A stretch of 64,000 bases of DNA from Callaeas wilsoni (GCA_013398955.1 VWPU01002875.1:98721-162720), one strand, 5' to 3'. Positions 11,054-23,872 are shown, counted from the first letter of the stretch. Numbers and translations: made by a program. Notes: a model not told the origin generated them from the sequence alone.

Positions 11054-14007
11054 CTGGCAGAGGGAAGACAGCACAGCATTACTTGGATGTCAGGAGACTG
11101 CAGCTTCATGTGGCAAGGGGCAGGTATGGGCACAGCTGAGCATCCCCCCACACCTTGCATGGCAGGGCTGTCTTTTTGGGGTACCCATTCCAACCCCAAG
11201 TTAATGCCCAGAGCTTGGTCCAGCTATGGGTATTTCCACAGCAGCCCCCCAAGCAGAAACAGGGTGGAGGGCATCCCATGGATGCAAGCAAACATGCAGT
11301 GAACAGCCCCCTCCCCATGGGTGCTCCCTCCAGCTCCCCAAACTACACCTGCTTGGGGGATGTGATGTCTCCTCCCAATGCACCTTGGCAGTCCCCGGGG
11401 GCTGCTCTGGAGGGATGTCCAGCTGCCTTGGGGCCAGCATAAAATGGCTCCTGCAGGGACAGGGACAAGACAGGGCAGGGAGTCAGCAGCTGGAGTGGAG
11501 CACAGGCCTCCTAGCAGTGAGAGGGGTATGCACCATCCACACACAGCATTTGGGCATTGCTCCGAGTTCTGCTTTCCCATGGGTCTTGTTCCAGGCTGAA
11601 ATGGAGAAGATGCAGCAGGGCAACTGGAGCCATGCAATTAAGTGGTGGTGGTTGGAGTCGGGTGCTCCCATTCTGGCTCCGCATTTTGCTTTGCATAGCA
11701 TCTAAAGGTTTTCTTCTGAAGTTACTTCTCCCAGTTTCCAGTAAACAAAGAAAGCCACAGGCACACTACATGTGGACACACTGCACATCATGTGTGGATG
11801 GTCAGTGAGAATGCGAAGACTCAAAGCCAGGCGTGAGCCCAAACTCCATCAGCAAGCAGCCATTGGCAAAGCTTGGCCCCAGAGATCAGCAGCAGAGCGG
11901 GGCTCTCAGCAGAGTGCATGTCTAAAAGAAGGTAAGGAATAACCCAAATGCAAACAGAGCCAGGAGCAACCACTGAGGAACTGGTGAGGCAGTTCACCAA
12001 GTGCACAGCCTGGGAGGAGGAGCTTGTTGCCACCAGCAAATGAGCCCAACCATGGCAGGGAGACTCGAGGTCAATGTCATCACTGCCCTGGGCAATCCTT
12101 GCTGCTCACACGCCAAGACCAAGGACACCTACCCTGGCATTTTGGGCCACCTCAGACCTTGAAATACAGGTGCACCTGATGGCAGAGAAAATCCAGGCTG
12201 TTCTCCTCTTCAGTAGGAGAGCCACCAAATTGCACAGTGCAGCCAGTTGTGCCAGTGAGAGTGATGCTCCCCACCCAGCAGCTGATATAACAGTGCTCTT
12301 TACATACCTATAGCTGACCTTGGGGCCTTTCAGCAGGATTCCCCTTGCTGACTACCCTTCCAGTGAAGGCACATCCCTGCATGGGAACAGCCACTGCTCT
12401 GGTGTCCTCAAAACAAAAAGGGCAGACCCAAACAGCAGCTACATTCCTGCGTATCATTTCATTTCTTCCTGAGAAATGAAATTCCACCTTTTGCTGTCCA
12501 TCCCACTACTCAAATTTATCCCTAGAGATTGCAGTAGTAGGGGAGAGGAACAGGCAAAAAGGGGCAAATTGCAGGGCTGGCACAGGGGCCACCCCACACT
12601 ATAACCCAACCCCTGACAGGCCTCCAAAGCTGGGTTTAAAATGAGATTCCCAGGCTTTCATTAAATAAATTTTTAAAAAGAAAATAATAAAAGATTTGGT
12701 TAGACTTGACACAGAGGTTTCCAAGCATACCAAATCTTTGTTTCAAAGCACCTCTGTGCCTGAGACCACTGGATTATTTTTGAGTATTTGCAACCCAATG
12801 AGACACAAAAGATCTTTGTAACCCCTTGCATTTGATTTTGGACTTGGGTGACTCTGGCATCTACAGAGGTGCCCAAGCTCATACTGATGCAGCAGAGAGG
12901 AGCAGCTTTACCATCTGACTGGTAAAAATGTGTCTTTCCCAGTATAGCATCTGTTTGTGTCACTCCACACACACACACATGCAAAGCATAACTGGATTTT
13001 CTGTAGGAATTTTCTCCGTGCTTCCTGAAAGAGGAACGTAAAAGAAGTTCCTAACAGCACCTTCTTCCTTGTGTAAACCTCCCTGCTTCTGTCTTTTGGC
13101 CTGTCCTGCTCCTTCCTGAGCCACTGAAAATAGAAACCCAGAGACTTTGTCTCAGGATTGTTTGGTGAAACTCCCACCCAGAAAAAAAAAAAAAGGAAAG
13201 CAAAAGGAAAAAATTGACAGGAACAAAAAAAAGCCCCAGAGGAGAAAATCCAGTTGTATCCAGAGTGCAAGGCTGTGGGCGGTCAGTGACCACAAATGCT
13301 GATGAGCAGAGACTACAAAACCAAAGAAAGTTCCCAAATTCCCGTATTTGTTTTGCAGGCTGCTAGTTAGCTATACTCACCCCCACTTCTTCCTCCTCTG
13401 AGCCATCCCCCTCTTCCTCGGATGAGTCACTGCCCTAAGAAGAGGGAAAACCAAGTTGGAGGCGGGTGAGTGGGTTTCCAGAGGTGTCACGAGTACAGTG
13501 TTCTGTGCCCAGGCCCATGGACCATGCAAACAGGGCACAGACCATGCCTGCATCTCACTGGGGCCAAAATCTCTGCACTTGGAGGGTGGCAAAGCAGCAG
13601 CAACCCCTCAGAAGCACCCACCTGGTACCGTCGCTGCGGGGGATACACGTAGATGTACCTGTACAGGTAATGCCGGTGCCGGCTCTTGAAAACCTAAGGA
13701 GAGGGGAGAAGGAGAGGGAGAATTCCATCAGTCTGGGGATTTGGGTACAGGAGCCACAAAAATGTGCTCTTCCTCAAGACCAGCCCCATGTGGGACTGGG
13801 CACATGGGGTGGGGGAGAACCTACCGCGTTCTCTTCTGAGTCATCCAACTTGGGTCGCCGCCGCCAGCTCTTGACCTGGGGGAAAGAGTGGGTTGGTACG
13901 AGCCCCACACCAGCCCTGGCATCGCCGGGGGGTCGCCCTTGCCTGGCACTCACCGAGAAGGCACACACCATCCCCACCAGGCAGACGAACACCAGGACAC
14001 TCCTCAT
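10469..14007 (-). CDS. IBSP: Bone sialoprotein 2 (integrin-binding sialoprotein)
   Basis: Secreted acidic sialoprotein of mineralising bone. It nucleates hydroxyapatite through polyglutamate runs and binds integrin alphaVbeta3 through RGD. Five phase-0 coding exons give about 271 residues: signal peptide 1-18; DDSEEN at the end of exon 3; an aromatic-basic exon (YLYRYIYVYPP); the phospho-acceptor exon GSDSSEEEGDGSEEEE; then a large exon. The large exon has sequons NGT, NTT and NVT, a run of 22 Glu (about 151-172), GRGDEG (RGD 223-225) and ARGDSYRAYEDEYGYYKG (RGD 241-243), ending in a Tyr-rich tail DYYYSQ. The order of motifs matches mammalian IBSP closely. The second RGD is at the position of the mammalian one, so the first is extra. 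The segment equal to mammalian exon 6 was not clearly found. Confidence 0.96.
10769..10834 (-). repeat. IBSP: GAG/GAA trinucleotide tract encoding 22 Glu
   Basis: 66 nt made only of GAG and GAA codons. It is imperfect, which should slow slippage, but it is a likely site of length variation. Confidence 0.9.
13381..13434 (-). CDS. IBSP: IBSP coding exon, SSEEE phosphorylation segment
   Basis: 18 codons between acceptor CTTCTTAG and donor GTGAGT. It encodes GSDSSEEEGDGSEEEEVG, the counterpart of the mammalian casein-kinase/FAM20C acidic exon. Confidence 0.93.
13622..13693 (-). CDS. IBSP: IBSP coding exon, Tyr-rich segment
   Basis: 24 codons between acceptor CTCCTTAG and donor GTGGGT. It begins VFKSRHRHYLYRY and matches the VFKYRPRYYLYK exon of mammals. 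Confidence 0.94.
13825..13875 (-). CDS. IBSP: IBSP coding exon, DDSEEN segment
   Basis: 17 codons between acceptor TTCCCCCAG and donor GTAGGT. Basic residues (WRRRPK) are followed by LDDSEEN, the counterpart of the mammalian IEDSEEN. Confidence 0.94.
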
Positions 14008-14027
14008 GGCTGCTTTCTCTAGGAACA
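13954..14027 (-). CDS. IBSP: IBSP exon 2, signal peptide
   Basis: An acceptor ending TGTTTCAG, 20 nt of 5' UTR, then ATG at 14007 and 18 codons MRSVLVFVCLVGMVCAFS before GTGAGT. This is a typical signal peptide, close to mammalian IBSP. Confidence 0.95.
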
Positions 14028-14184
14028 CTGAAACACATCGAGGGCTTGCTTTTTGGCTCGAAAGCACAAACACCACTCCAAACCATCCACGTGTCTGTGT
14101 CCACGTGGGTGAGCGGGGAGAAGAAAGGCTGACCTCCAGCCACTTCCTGGTGGGGTCACCCAACCCTTCTATAGACCCAATTCC

Positions 14185-14210
<26 letters not shown>
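14185..14210. repeat. Poly-T run of 26
   Basis: A homopolymer in IBSP intron 1, reading as poly-A on the gene's sense strand. Its length may be unreliable in the assembly. Confidence 0.9.
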
Positions 14211-14215
<5 letters not shown>

Positions 14216-15059
14216 CTGCCTCAGCTTCCATGAATACATTATGTTTTTTCTGAAAGCTGCAAAATATCAGCAGGACTACTCACTCCTGCTTCCCCATTGC
14301 CTTTGAGGAAAGGGAGAAAACCAAGCCCCACTGGAGATGTGACAGGAGCCGCTGGGAACACTGCCTACTGCAGCCGCCCTCCCATAGTCCCAAGACCTGC
14401 TTGGGCTCTGCCTAGGGAGCAGTGCTCCTGGGATTACACCACAGACAGTTTAACCTCACTGAGGAAAAACAAACAAGCAAACAAATAATGGAAATAATTG
14501 GCTTCTACAGCCTGCCATTGGTAAAAATAGCAGTGGCAAGGCACCAAAGTAAAGAGCCTCCCACATGCACAGCTGGAGGGGACTTGGCTCTGGGCAGGTC
14601 TGAGCTGCACACCCGAAGAATCAAAACACAGCCTGCCCTCCTCCATCAAGGAGCAAGGAGCACACCCAATCCTCCAGCAGCACCCCAGCCTTCCCCCAGG
14701 GAGGGATGCTCCCAGCATCCCCCTGAGCTCAGTCAGGCCCACAAACCTTCCTTTTCCTACCCTTCCTCTGCCTAAACCCAACATCAGCTGCGCTTGTAGG
14801 GAATTGTTATTACATTCATCAGTGCTTGAAGTTTCCCTATTTTTGCCTAACTCAGGCTAGAAAACAAGTGGCCATGAGCTACCCTGGCCTTGCAGCAAGG
14901 CTCTGGATGGTCATCCCCTCCACCCAAGTGCTTTATGAAGCCACAGACCCAGGAAAGGACTAAAAGCAGCATCCCATCCTGCCAGCAAGCTGAGCGACCT
15001 CCCTGCAAAAAGCAGATGGCAATGCACAACCCAACTGGGAAAAGCAGCAGCAAGCTTAC

Positions 15060-15170
15060 CCTGCCCCAGCACCGAGAACTACCCGCGGAGTCAGCTGGCA
15101 CAGATTTCCTCCTGCTGCTGCCCTGCTGGGATATAAAGTCTGTCTTTGCCCCCCCGCCCCAAGCCAGTCA
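15060..15170 (-). promoter_or_regulatory. IBSP: Probable IBSP promoter with inverted TATA and non-coding exon 1
   Basis: On the minus strand TTTATAT (plus 15131-15137) reads as the inverted TATA box known from mammalian IBSP promoters. It would place the start near 15107-15112. A strong donor, CAGG then GTAAGC, closes a short exon at 15060. A degenerate reverse CCAAT (AGCCAGTCA on plus, 15162-15170) lies upstream. The donor would splice to the exon 2 acceptor at 14027. Confidence 0.6.
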
Positions 15171-18100
15171 CCGCCCTGCCCAGAGTGACGCCAGCCCTCC
15201 AGCATGCACCAAAAACCCTCCAAAACTTCAACGCTGGCAGATTTGGAGCACAAACATAACGCCCCATGCCTCTGCCAAACCCAGAAAGGTTTGCACTGTG
15301 CCGCTTAATTGAGGGTCTGGCCTCAGATGAGTGGCTGGGAGGCCGAGGGTATAATAACACTCTGGGTTTTAATTAAAATAAATATTGGGAAATCTGTTCC
15401 TGGGGGGTGTCCATCTCCCTTTTTGGGAAATTCTGTCACTGTTTTTTCAAGCAGACAAAAAGACCAACCTCAAAGGCCCAGCTCCACAGCCACTTGGGCA
15501 GAGCTGTTAGACCAAAAAAAAAGCTAAATCCAAAAAAATCCCTCTCCAGAATCCCTGCAGAGGACTTGGAACGGGCAGGGAAAGAAAAGGCGACTCAGAT
15601 ACAGGTGTCACCAGTTCCCCTTTGAGAGCCATTTCTGCCACAGTGTTGCTGCAAAATGCATGTCTGCTTTGTTTCTAGTGCCCCGCAAACTGTGCAGACC
15701 CACACAGAGGCCAGCTCAGTCCTCTGCTCTCCAAAATCAGGCATTGCTCAGCTGAAATCTGTGTAGGTTCTCAGCAAAGCAGAATAACTGCCTGGGGGTG
15801 GGGGGAAAGTGAAAAAAAACCTCCACCCTCATGTGCACTCAAATCTCACTGGGGACCTTGGTGGCAGATACAGCAAGCGGATGCTGCCCCCGGCACCCAC
15901 CTCTGCAGGGACATCTTTTCTCCTTTACCTATATTTATCATTTCCTGCTTGGATTTCAGCCACCCAGCTCTCCAGTGCACCTCTGCTACCTCTTTCCCAG
16001 ATTTTTCCTTCACTCCTCAGCAAAGGCCCCATAGCTCCTGCACTTCTGGGCTGCAGCTGTTCAGGGAATGACTCCTCACCAAATGCAACTTTGCTTGCCA
16101 CAGTGGCAAGGAGAACTGCAAATCCCACCTGACGCCTTCAGCCCTACAGCCCTAGGAGAGGGAACAGCGGTGCTGAAAAATAAATGCCTTCAGGCAGGTC
16201 TGTAATGGTCAGCTTAGCCAGTGGTAAAACTGTGGTTATTTAGGACAGAAAAATACACTTTGCCATGAAAGACCTGAATGTTTCTTCTCAAAACTTGGAG
16301 TACGAATAGCCTCACCTACCTGCAGGGGAACGCAGCATTGACAGGTATATGCCAGGTAGTTGATAATTGCTGATGGAACACTGCACACATAACTTGTTTC
16401 TGGGGAGGGAAAGGTAACCTGTGGCCCCGTGAGGGTCCAGCAGCCTTGGCAGCAGGCCATGCCACATGCCCACCATGCAACCCCTGGGGCTGCAGGGCAC
16501 AGCTGTGCCTGCCCCATGGGCTTCAAAGCCCTTTGTGCCACTGTGAGTAGTCCTAATTATAAGGGAGGCTTGGAGCTGGCTGTGGCTTTCAGCTGACGCC
16601 TCATGCCAGGAAAACCCACACACACAGAAAAAAAAAACAACAAAAAAAAACCCAAAACCCCCGCCATGCAATTTTTCGGTGCCAACACAGCAGCGTCTGA
16701 TAAAGAGAGATCAGCATTGTGATGATTCCCATGTCCCCCCAGCTCCATGAGGCTGGAGCAGCTGGAGGGGCTGCCCTGCTGGGGGTGATGCAGTGGCTTC
16801 AGGACAGAAATAGGTCTGCTTCCCATTGTGCCCTGCTGTCCTAAGGTGCCTGGCCCAGGAAAGCAATGAGCATGTGCCCAGCTTTGAGCTTAAACTTTCA
16901 TCAGGGCTTGGGAGCAGAGAGTCCTGGTGGGAGGTGATTTTTAATGTAATTAAAGGGTTTCTGCTGCAGGCTGCTTTAAAAAAATATGGAAAACAGACTA
17001 TAAAAACACATATTTCACCCAAGATCTCTAAAAAGCACCAGGATAATTAACATGTGCCCAAGTGCCTTGTGCAACTAGCACCTATGTTTAGCTCCTGGAG
17101 CGGGTGCTGCCCGGGCAGGTCACCAGCAGCAACCTCACCGGCACCATGCCGGGAGACCAGCAGGGAACTTGGCCAACGCACCCAAAATGCTTCCATTTGA
17201 AATTTACTTTTTATTATTGCTATAAAAGCATCGCATGGCAGACTTGGAGCACTGGTCTTGGTCTCTTAATGCTTTTGCAATAACTCCATCTTTCCAAGGC
17301 GGCTGGGCTTGGAGGGATCACCCCTTTGTCTGAAAGGAATCTGTTATTAAAAATGATTGCAGGCTTTGAAAGCTTCATGAAAATTATCTCACCTTGCTAG
17401 AAACAAAACCTAGAACACCTTATCTGCCTTCAACGGATGGGTCTTAGACCAACATGGTCTAGTGGAAGATGGGGTTTGCACCAGGTGCTGGCCGCAGCTT
17501 TGTGCTGCAGCTGGGTGGGCTTGCACCCGGCGAGGGCACCCTGTATGGTTTGGGTGTACTTGCCTGAGCCCCTGGGGACCTCAGGGTCAAAGCGTCCCTG
17601 TCTGGCACAGGCTGACATGGCTTCTAAGTCCAAATTTAATTATTATTTTTGCAGGGCAGTAAATGAGAAGAGCAGAGTGCTCCTGTCCTGCCTGGGCACA
17701 CTGCAGGGATGAGGCCACACCATCCTATTTCCACACCCTGGAGCTATTCTGAAAAGAAACCTCAGGGCTAAAAATAAGTAAAGAAAACAAAACCAGAAGG
17801 ACACTTTGAGCATGGTGGGGAGAGACCAAGGTGCTGCTGCAGCCAGGGAAAGGGGCATCCCTGCCATGCAGCTCAGTGGCCAGGGCACCCCCAAAACCTG
17901 TATAGGGGTCACCTGAGGCAGAGCTTGCTCTAGCTTCCACCTCTCCCCACGTGCTGTCAGGGGCAGAAGTGTGCGTGCCATGGTCACCAGCTGGGGGGAG
18001 AAGTGATGACCTAGAAGAGGGAGCAACAGTGTAAGAATAAGGAATGCCTCTTTCCCCTTACCTCTCAGAGCACAAACACAAATGCAAACCAGCATCAGTT

Positions 18101-19011
18101 GCACACATAGCTCCTTATTCTTTTGCCAACATTCGATTTTTGAATAAAAGTGTGAGGGGAGAATATCTAAAATGCACCATGTATCAGCCTCCGTTACGAG
18201 TACACAACCTTTATATATTGGCCCTCTGCAACTGACTGTTTCATATGATTTTCCTTCTTCTCTGAGCAGAAACTAGTAAAAGGAAATTAATTCTATTTAC
18301 ATGCCTAGCAAAATGCGGGCCAGGAGTAGCTCTGTAATGTGAGCACTTTGAAGCACCCTAAACTCTGGGAAAAAAACCCAGCAAATCACTGAGACAAGGT
18401 CACAGCATTATCACAAATCCCAGACTTGCCATTACCCAGGCCCTCGCATGTTTGAGCAATATCTGTATATTTGGTCTCCCCAGTTTTTTTGTTTTCTTTT
18501 ATTCAGGAGCAAGAAACACCTCGTCAGCCAGAGTAGGTTACCAGGTCTGGTCCCCTCACCTGTCTCTGCCTCCATCCACATGTGAGAGCTCTCAAACACA
18601 CCCTCAGGAGAAAAAGCCAAATAAACGCCTCAAAAGGCCCTATTTTCAGGAGGAGAGCAGGAAGATTGCCTGTGTTCATTGCAGAAGTAACAACCAACAG
18701 CCTGTACACCTAGTTCAGGAACTGAGCTCTCTAACAAAGTTAAATCAGTGTCCCTGGACCATCAGGCATCTGGATGGCGTGGAGGTACACTGCTTCTGTG
18801 CTGCACTGGTGATGGCTGCCTACCTCTCTGCCACTGCACACATTGCTCTAACTTGGCAAAAACTCTGAGTCTGGGATTAAAAAGGTGCCACTTGCAGCAG
18901 AGGCAGAGTGTGCTGCATGTGTCAGCAGGAACTGCTGCTCTTGCAGCAGTTGGTTATTTTTTATTGTGTACACACATGAGATGCAGAAGAGTAATACATG
19001 TATCCACATAT

Positions 19012-19134
19012 CATAGAATCACAGAATGCTTTGGATGGGAAGGGACCTTAAAGCTCATCTAGTCCCAGTCCCCTGCCATGGGCAGGGACACCTCCTGCTA
19101 GACCAGGTTGCTCAAAGCCCCATCCAAACTGGCC
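19012..19134 (-). mobile_element. CR1 LINE 3' fragment
   Basis: Reverse complement of the CR1 3' end. It starts with the terminal CATAGAATCACAGAATG, then GGGACCTTAAAGCTCATCTA and TGCCATGGGCAGGGACACCT. It is strongly 5'-truncated. Confidence 0.88.
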
Positions 19135-19445
19135 TAAATACATAGAGAAGTGCATATCTTCTGCAAAGAGTACCTTAACACTCAGGCACTCATTTCAGTT
19201 TTTTAAAAGGTGGCTTTGGAAGTTTTCACACTGTCATGAAACTACTTTTTGCTCTGCAGGTGAAACAACATCAGGTCTAGGACAGAAAGGGCAGGCGTTG
19301 CCTCTGCCCCCCAGGTACATGTTCAGCCTCTGTGTTCAGTAACCTGATGCCTTCTGCTAAAACACAACAGCTCTTTGCAGCTTTGCATTTCAGGGTGTGA
19401 AAACAGGAAAAAACTGAACTGCAAACCACTTGCTCACTCTGCAGC

Positions 19446-19508
19446 TTTAAGGTTTCCATCATGATTTTGGAGAGTGCAATACAAGAGGATTTAAGGTTTC
19501 CATCATGA
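19446..19508. repeat. 44-bp diverged tandem duplication
   Basis: TTTAAGGTTTCCATCATGA occurs exactly at 19446-19464 and again at 19490-19508. The following bases are also similar (GTGCAATAC versus ATGCAGTAC). Confidence 0.75.
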
Positions 19509-19984
19509 GTTGGTGGGATGCAGTACGGGTGGATGCTAACATTTGCACTTTACTTGCACCATCCTGTTGTGCCCAGCTCCTTGGGGCAGGTCTGGGGGGA
19601 CCACAAAACTCCCAGGACGTGGCTGAGCCAGGGATGGGAAAGTTACTTGCCACCAAAGTGCACGGCAGCAAAGGGAGCTGGAAGAAGAATTTCCTTTGAG
19701 CATTTGAAAAGTTTGTAACCTTTTGAGGTTTCACTGAGGTCAAAGGCTGTTTTCCCACATCTGGGATATTTCTTTTGTTCAGATTGACGGCCTCAGTGAT
19801 TCAGTCAGAGGTTTTTCCTCCCCATTGAAAAGGGCAGAGAAACACAATCAAACTCTCCTGGCTCCACTGCGTGCTTGGAGAGGAGTGGTTCCCACCACAG
19901 AATTCCATCACAGAGGACACAGAAGAGACAATCCCATCAGACCTGAAGGGAGCCTACAAGAAAGAAGAAGAGATATTTCTTACA

Positions 19985-20238
19985 AGGGCATGTAGTGACA
20001 AGATAAGGGGGGGATGGCTTCAAACTGAGAGAGAGAAGGTTTAAATTCAATACTAGGAAGAAATTCTCTGCTGTGAGGGTGGTGAGGCATTGGCACAGGT
20101 TGCCTAGACACGTCATAGGTGCCCTATCCCTGGAAGTCTTCAAGACCAGGTTGGATGGGGCTCTGAGCCCATGGCAGGTGAGTTGGATTGAGATGATGTT
20201 TAAGGTCCCTTCCAACCAAGACCATTCTGTGATTCTGT
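19985..20238 (+). mobile_element. CR1 LINE 3' fragment with internal loss
   Basis: It contains the CR1 segments for TAGGAAGAAATTCT, GAGGCATTGGCACAGGTTGC, CCCTGGAAGTCTTCAAGACC and GGTCCCTTCCAACC, and ends in GATTCTGT. The expected stretch after GGGGCTCTGAGC is shortened compared with the copy at 2085. Confidence 0.87.
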
Positions 20239-21852
20239 CATTGTTTCTTCCAGAGATATTCCCATTTTGCTAAAGACAAACACAGGCCAAGGAAAAGCCC
20301 TGCAGCCAGCTGTGGAACTCAGATCACCATGGGAAGCCCAGGACATTTGTGTGCACTGTCAAAAAAGCCATTGCTGGATGGAGAGGTGATCTGCAAGTAC
20401 AGGGGTCTCTGTTTCTCCCACCAAATCTAGGAAAATAAGGGAGTTGAATAAGTGCAGCTTGTGTGCTGTGGCTGCCTCAAGTTCAACTGCCACAGCCAGG
20501 CTCAGCACTGATGCCTCCCACCACTTCAGCTACACCAGCTACTTATTAAAAATAGAAGGTTTTCTTCTTGGAAAGGACAAAAAAACTAACACAAAAAACC
20601 TTTCTTCTAAGAGGATGCAAACTCAGGTTTTCAAAAACCCAAATGGATCCAAAAATACCTGCTTTAAACCCCAATGCTGATTTCTGGGTAAATCGCTGCA
20701 TTCAGCTCTGGAGGCCACCCCAATGCACAAAGAATGTCATGTGGGTGGATAATAAAAGCATACATTGATGTGGGCATTTTTTATCCCTGCCTAACCCATT
20801 GGGAAAACTGACCCTGACAACCTCATCGCATAATCATCTCAAAACTGGAGGCAGGAACATCTCCAGTGATGGCAGAGCCTGTGGCTGACCTTCACACCTG
20901 CTTTTCCTGCCAGCCCAACAGCAGAGAGCAGGAGTTTTCCCCTCCAACCCTCACAGTGCACAGACACATAGCACGAAAACCAAATACATAAACTCCTAAA
21001 AATGCCTTAAAGTCCTCTGAGAGAGCATCTTTTGGTCACATTCTCTCTGTCCATCCAAAACCTCACCCTGTGAAGCCCTGCCCATCATCAAGCCTTTCCA
21101 GATGTCAAGCAGGGTGGCCCTGCTCATACATGGATGAACAGCATTTGATAGGGATAGTCCAGTGCCACCAGTGTCCCCCAAAACCTTGCAGATGTCCTTG
21201 CCAGGTTCTGGGCACATCCCTGCATGGGTCCGACAGAGCAGCTCCCTCCCTGCGGCCAAGCAGGAGGTTTTCCCAGAGAAGGGCAATGCCCAGGAGGGAT
21301 GGTCCCGTGGGAAGCAGTCCTGGCAGGACCGGCAGGAGGCAGTCAGCTCTGGCACAGGCTCCCTGGCTTTTGGGGAGCAGCCAGCCAGCGGGAGACAAGT
21401 TTTGGGCGTTGTTGGCCAGGACACGAGTGCAGTGGCAGCACGTCCCCGGGAAGGCACGTGAAGGGGACCCACGTGCAGGGCAGCACAGCCGGATACCCTC
21501 AGCCCTGTTTGCAAGGCACTCGTGCCTCCAGCTCAGACTAAATCCAAATCGATCCAATTTCTCTCCATGCATGAAACGAGGAGGACGGGGACACGCAGTC
21601 CCCTGACCAGCTGTGCCAGGCTGCTGTGCACCGCAGCACCGCTCCCACAAGGATGAGGATGGACACAGGGTCACGCTCAAACTTGCAAGGAGCGGTTTCA
21701 CCCCACCCCTGCAACGTCTCAACCGTCCTGCTCCCAGGCTGGCCTCTCTGCAGAGCTGCATTCGTCTTCCTAGAGGGATCCGAAAAAAACCTCTCAGTAC
21801 TCATCCCCACCCCCACCAGCTGTCGCTACGCAAACGTCACCTCTGACGGCCC

Positions 21853-22036
21853 CAGGGATGTGACCCAGCCCTGTGACAGAGGCGGCACCAGAACGTCGCC
21901 GCTGCCTGAGCAGCAGCACCGCTTGCTGGACACGGGAGAGCTCACAGCCCTGCCCTGCCCCGCCCCGCAGCAGCAAACACATTACTACAACTTTAAACTA
22001 CAGCGACAGGGATGTGACCCAGCCCTTTTGGCTGCA
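21853..22036. repeat. 20-bp exact direct repeat, 164 bp apart
   Basis: CAGGGATGTGACCCAGCCCT occurs at 21853-21872 and 22017-22036 within the GC-rich block. The flanks are not obviously similar. Confidence 0.8.
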
Positions 22037-23248
22037 GCCAAACCCACGCTTGCTGTCTTCCACCCCAGTGGTGGGGCTGCACTCGAGAATTTTGGTGCCC
22101 ATAACCCTGACAGGCATCACTGTCATCACAGCATCCCCAACTATTTACACAACTGGTGCGAGGGGTCCAAAGATTAGGAGCCAGGTCACAGCTGAGGTAT
22201 TCACAGTGACGTGGAGACTAGTGGGATGAGGGGTCAGGAAAGAGGCTTATTCCCAAGGCAGCAGCGTGGGGAAGCTGCAAGTTTCAGAGCTGATCTCATA
22301 CAGAAGCAAAAAAAGGGTGAAAATTAAAACATAATTTCCACAAAAACCAGGAGCTCTTCAGCTCCTGGCCTTCACAGTTGTGGGAACAGGCTACAAATTA
22401 AGTGTTGTTCTGCTATAAGTAGCAGAAAAATATTTCATTTTTTTACTGGTTCTTGAATTTGGTACTGCAATGCTCAGCAGTGACACCCCTGAGACTGGAG
22501 AGCTGAAGAGAATGTACCCACTCACTCTGGCCCCTTGGATACTGTCCCCTGCAGAGCCACCACTCCACCCTGTAAAACTGCACAGTGACACAACAGTCCA
22601 CGGCTTCACCTGTCACCATTGAAACCCACATTGTACAGCTTATTCTGCACATGTGAACAAGAAAGAAGGGCTTAGGTGGGATTTAAAATAATGGGATTTT
22701 AATTAACGTGTTGTTTACTTGCTTGCTGATAGGCAGAAAAAAACCAACAAAATATCACGTAGAGTAAAACAAGGTTTACCCATGCTAACACCTTTTCCCT
22801 GCTCACCTGCATCTCTGCTGCAGGGGACCTGGTACCAGGGGCCACCATGGGCGCACAGAGCCAGTGGCCCAGAAGAGTCCTCATGCCCTGGGACATCTTT
22901 CCAGCACCTCAAGAAGAGAAGCACAACCCTTGCTCACATTGCAGGAAGTGATGGCCATAATATACCAAAGTCCCACACCCAGCTCAGTGGGGTCATCAGC
23001 CAGATTTTCCACCCCACTGCAGTTTCACTGAGGGGCAGAGGTGGCTTTTGGGGTGCCTGGAAATAGAGGGGGAGGGAACACCCTCAGCTTTTGCTTTCCC
23101 CCTCCCCCCAGCATGATGTGACTCCCCACACAAATATCCTGCCCTTTGCTTCCCGCTCCCTCTAGTTCAGCCCCAAATTGCAGACCCTGACACGCTCAGG
23201 AGAAAAAACAGCAACACCTCAAACCACACTACAGTGGAGTCTGGTGGT

Positions 23249-23254
23249 TTTAAT
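23249..23254 (-). other. Possible DMP1 polyadenylation signal (ATTAAA)
   Basis: ATTAAA on the minus strand about 620 nt past the DMP1 stop. No AATAAA lies closer. This is a guess based on position. Confidence 0.35.
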
Positions 23255-23872
23255 GGTGATTAAAGAAATCAACAAGGTACATCTCAGATCTGAAATACAA
23301 GTGCAAAAATGATACAGTATAATGTTTTCTGTACATTTCTTACAAAATATTAAAAATATTACATACATCCCATCCTGAAGTGGTACTTCACACCCTGCTG
23401 CGCCCATGCACCACATGTGCACACCAGCTGTAGCTTTTCCTTTTTATGTGCTGGACATGGAGTTAATGGAAAGCTCCAGCTGGAGTCTGGGCAGATGTGT
23501 TTAGGGCAGTGGTAGGTAAACACAAGGGGTGAACACAGGGACCTTTCTGCCCAGTATGCCCATGAGTGCCAAGCCACCACTGTGCCCCTGGGATAAGTGG
23601 GCAGCATCACCCTGCTGGCACTCACAGCTCTCAGCTGCTCTCCAGTTGGATACAGAAAATGCCTTTTCTTGCTGTGGTTTGGCATTTTCCCTGTGCCTGG
23701 CAACACCTACCCCATCACTCCCTGTGTAGCGTGCCCAGGTCTGGCCCTGGCAAACTCAACTCCATTTTAACCATAGCATCTTCTTGAGAAGAAGTCAACC
23801 AGGCTATATGGCAAATAAATTAACATTTCTCCCCCTACACCCCCCCACACTGCTGAGGCTGTGGGGCACAGG

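Larger units (their letters stand above)
15175..23230. other. Intergenic IBSP-DMP1
   Basis: No supported coding exon in about 8 kb. It holds two CR1 3' ends, a short diverged tandem duplication near 19446-19508, and a GC-rich block near 21.0-22.2 kb with overlapping chance frames on both strands. Bone enhancers for the flanking genes could lie here, but the sequence alone does not show them. Confidence 0.5.

Noticed and set aside
20996..22177. Several overlapping 170-220 codon frames on both strands
   Set aside because: They overlap in conflicting frames, have no recognisable domain or splice context, and are explained by GC-rich composition with few stop codons.
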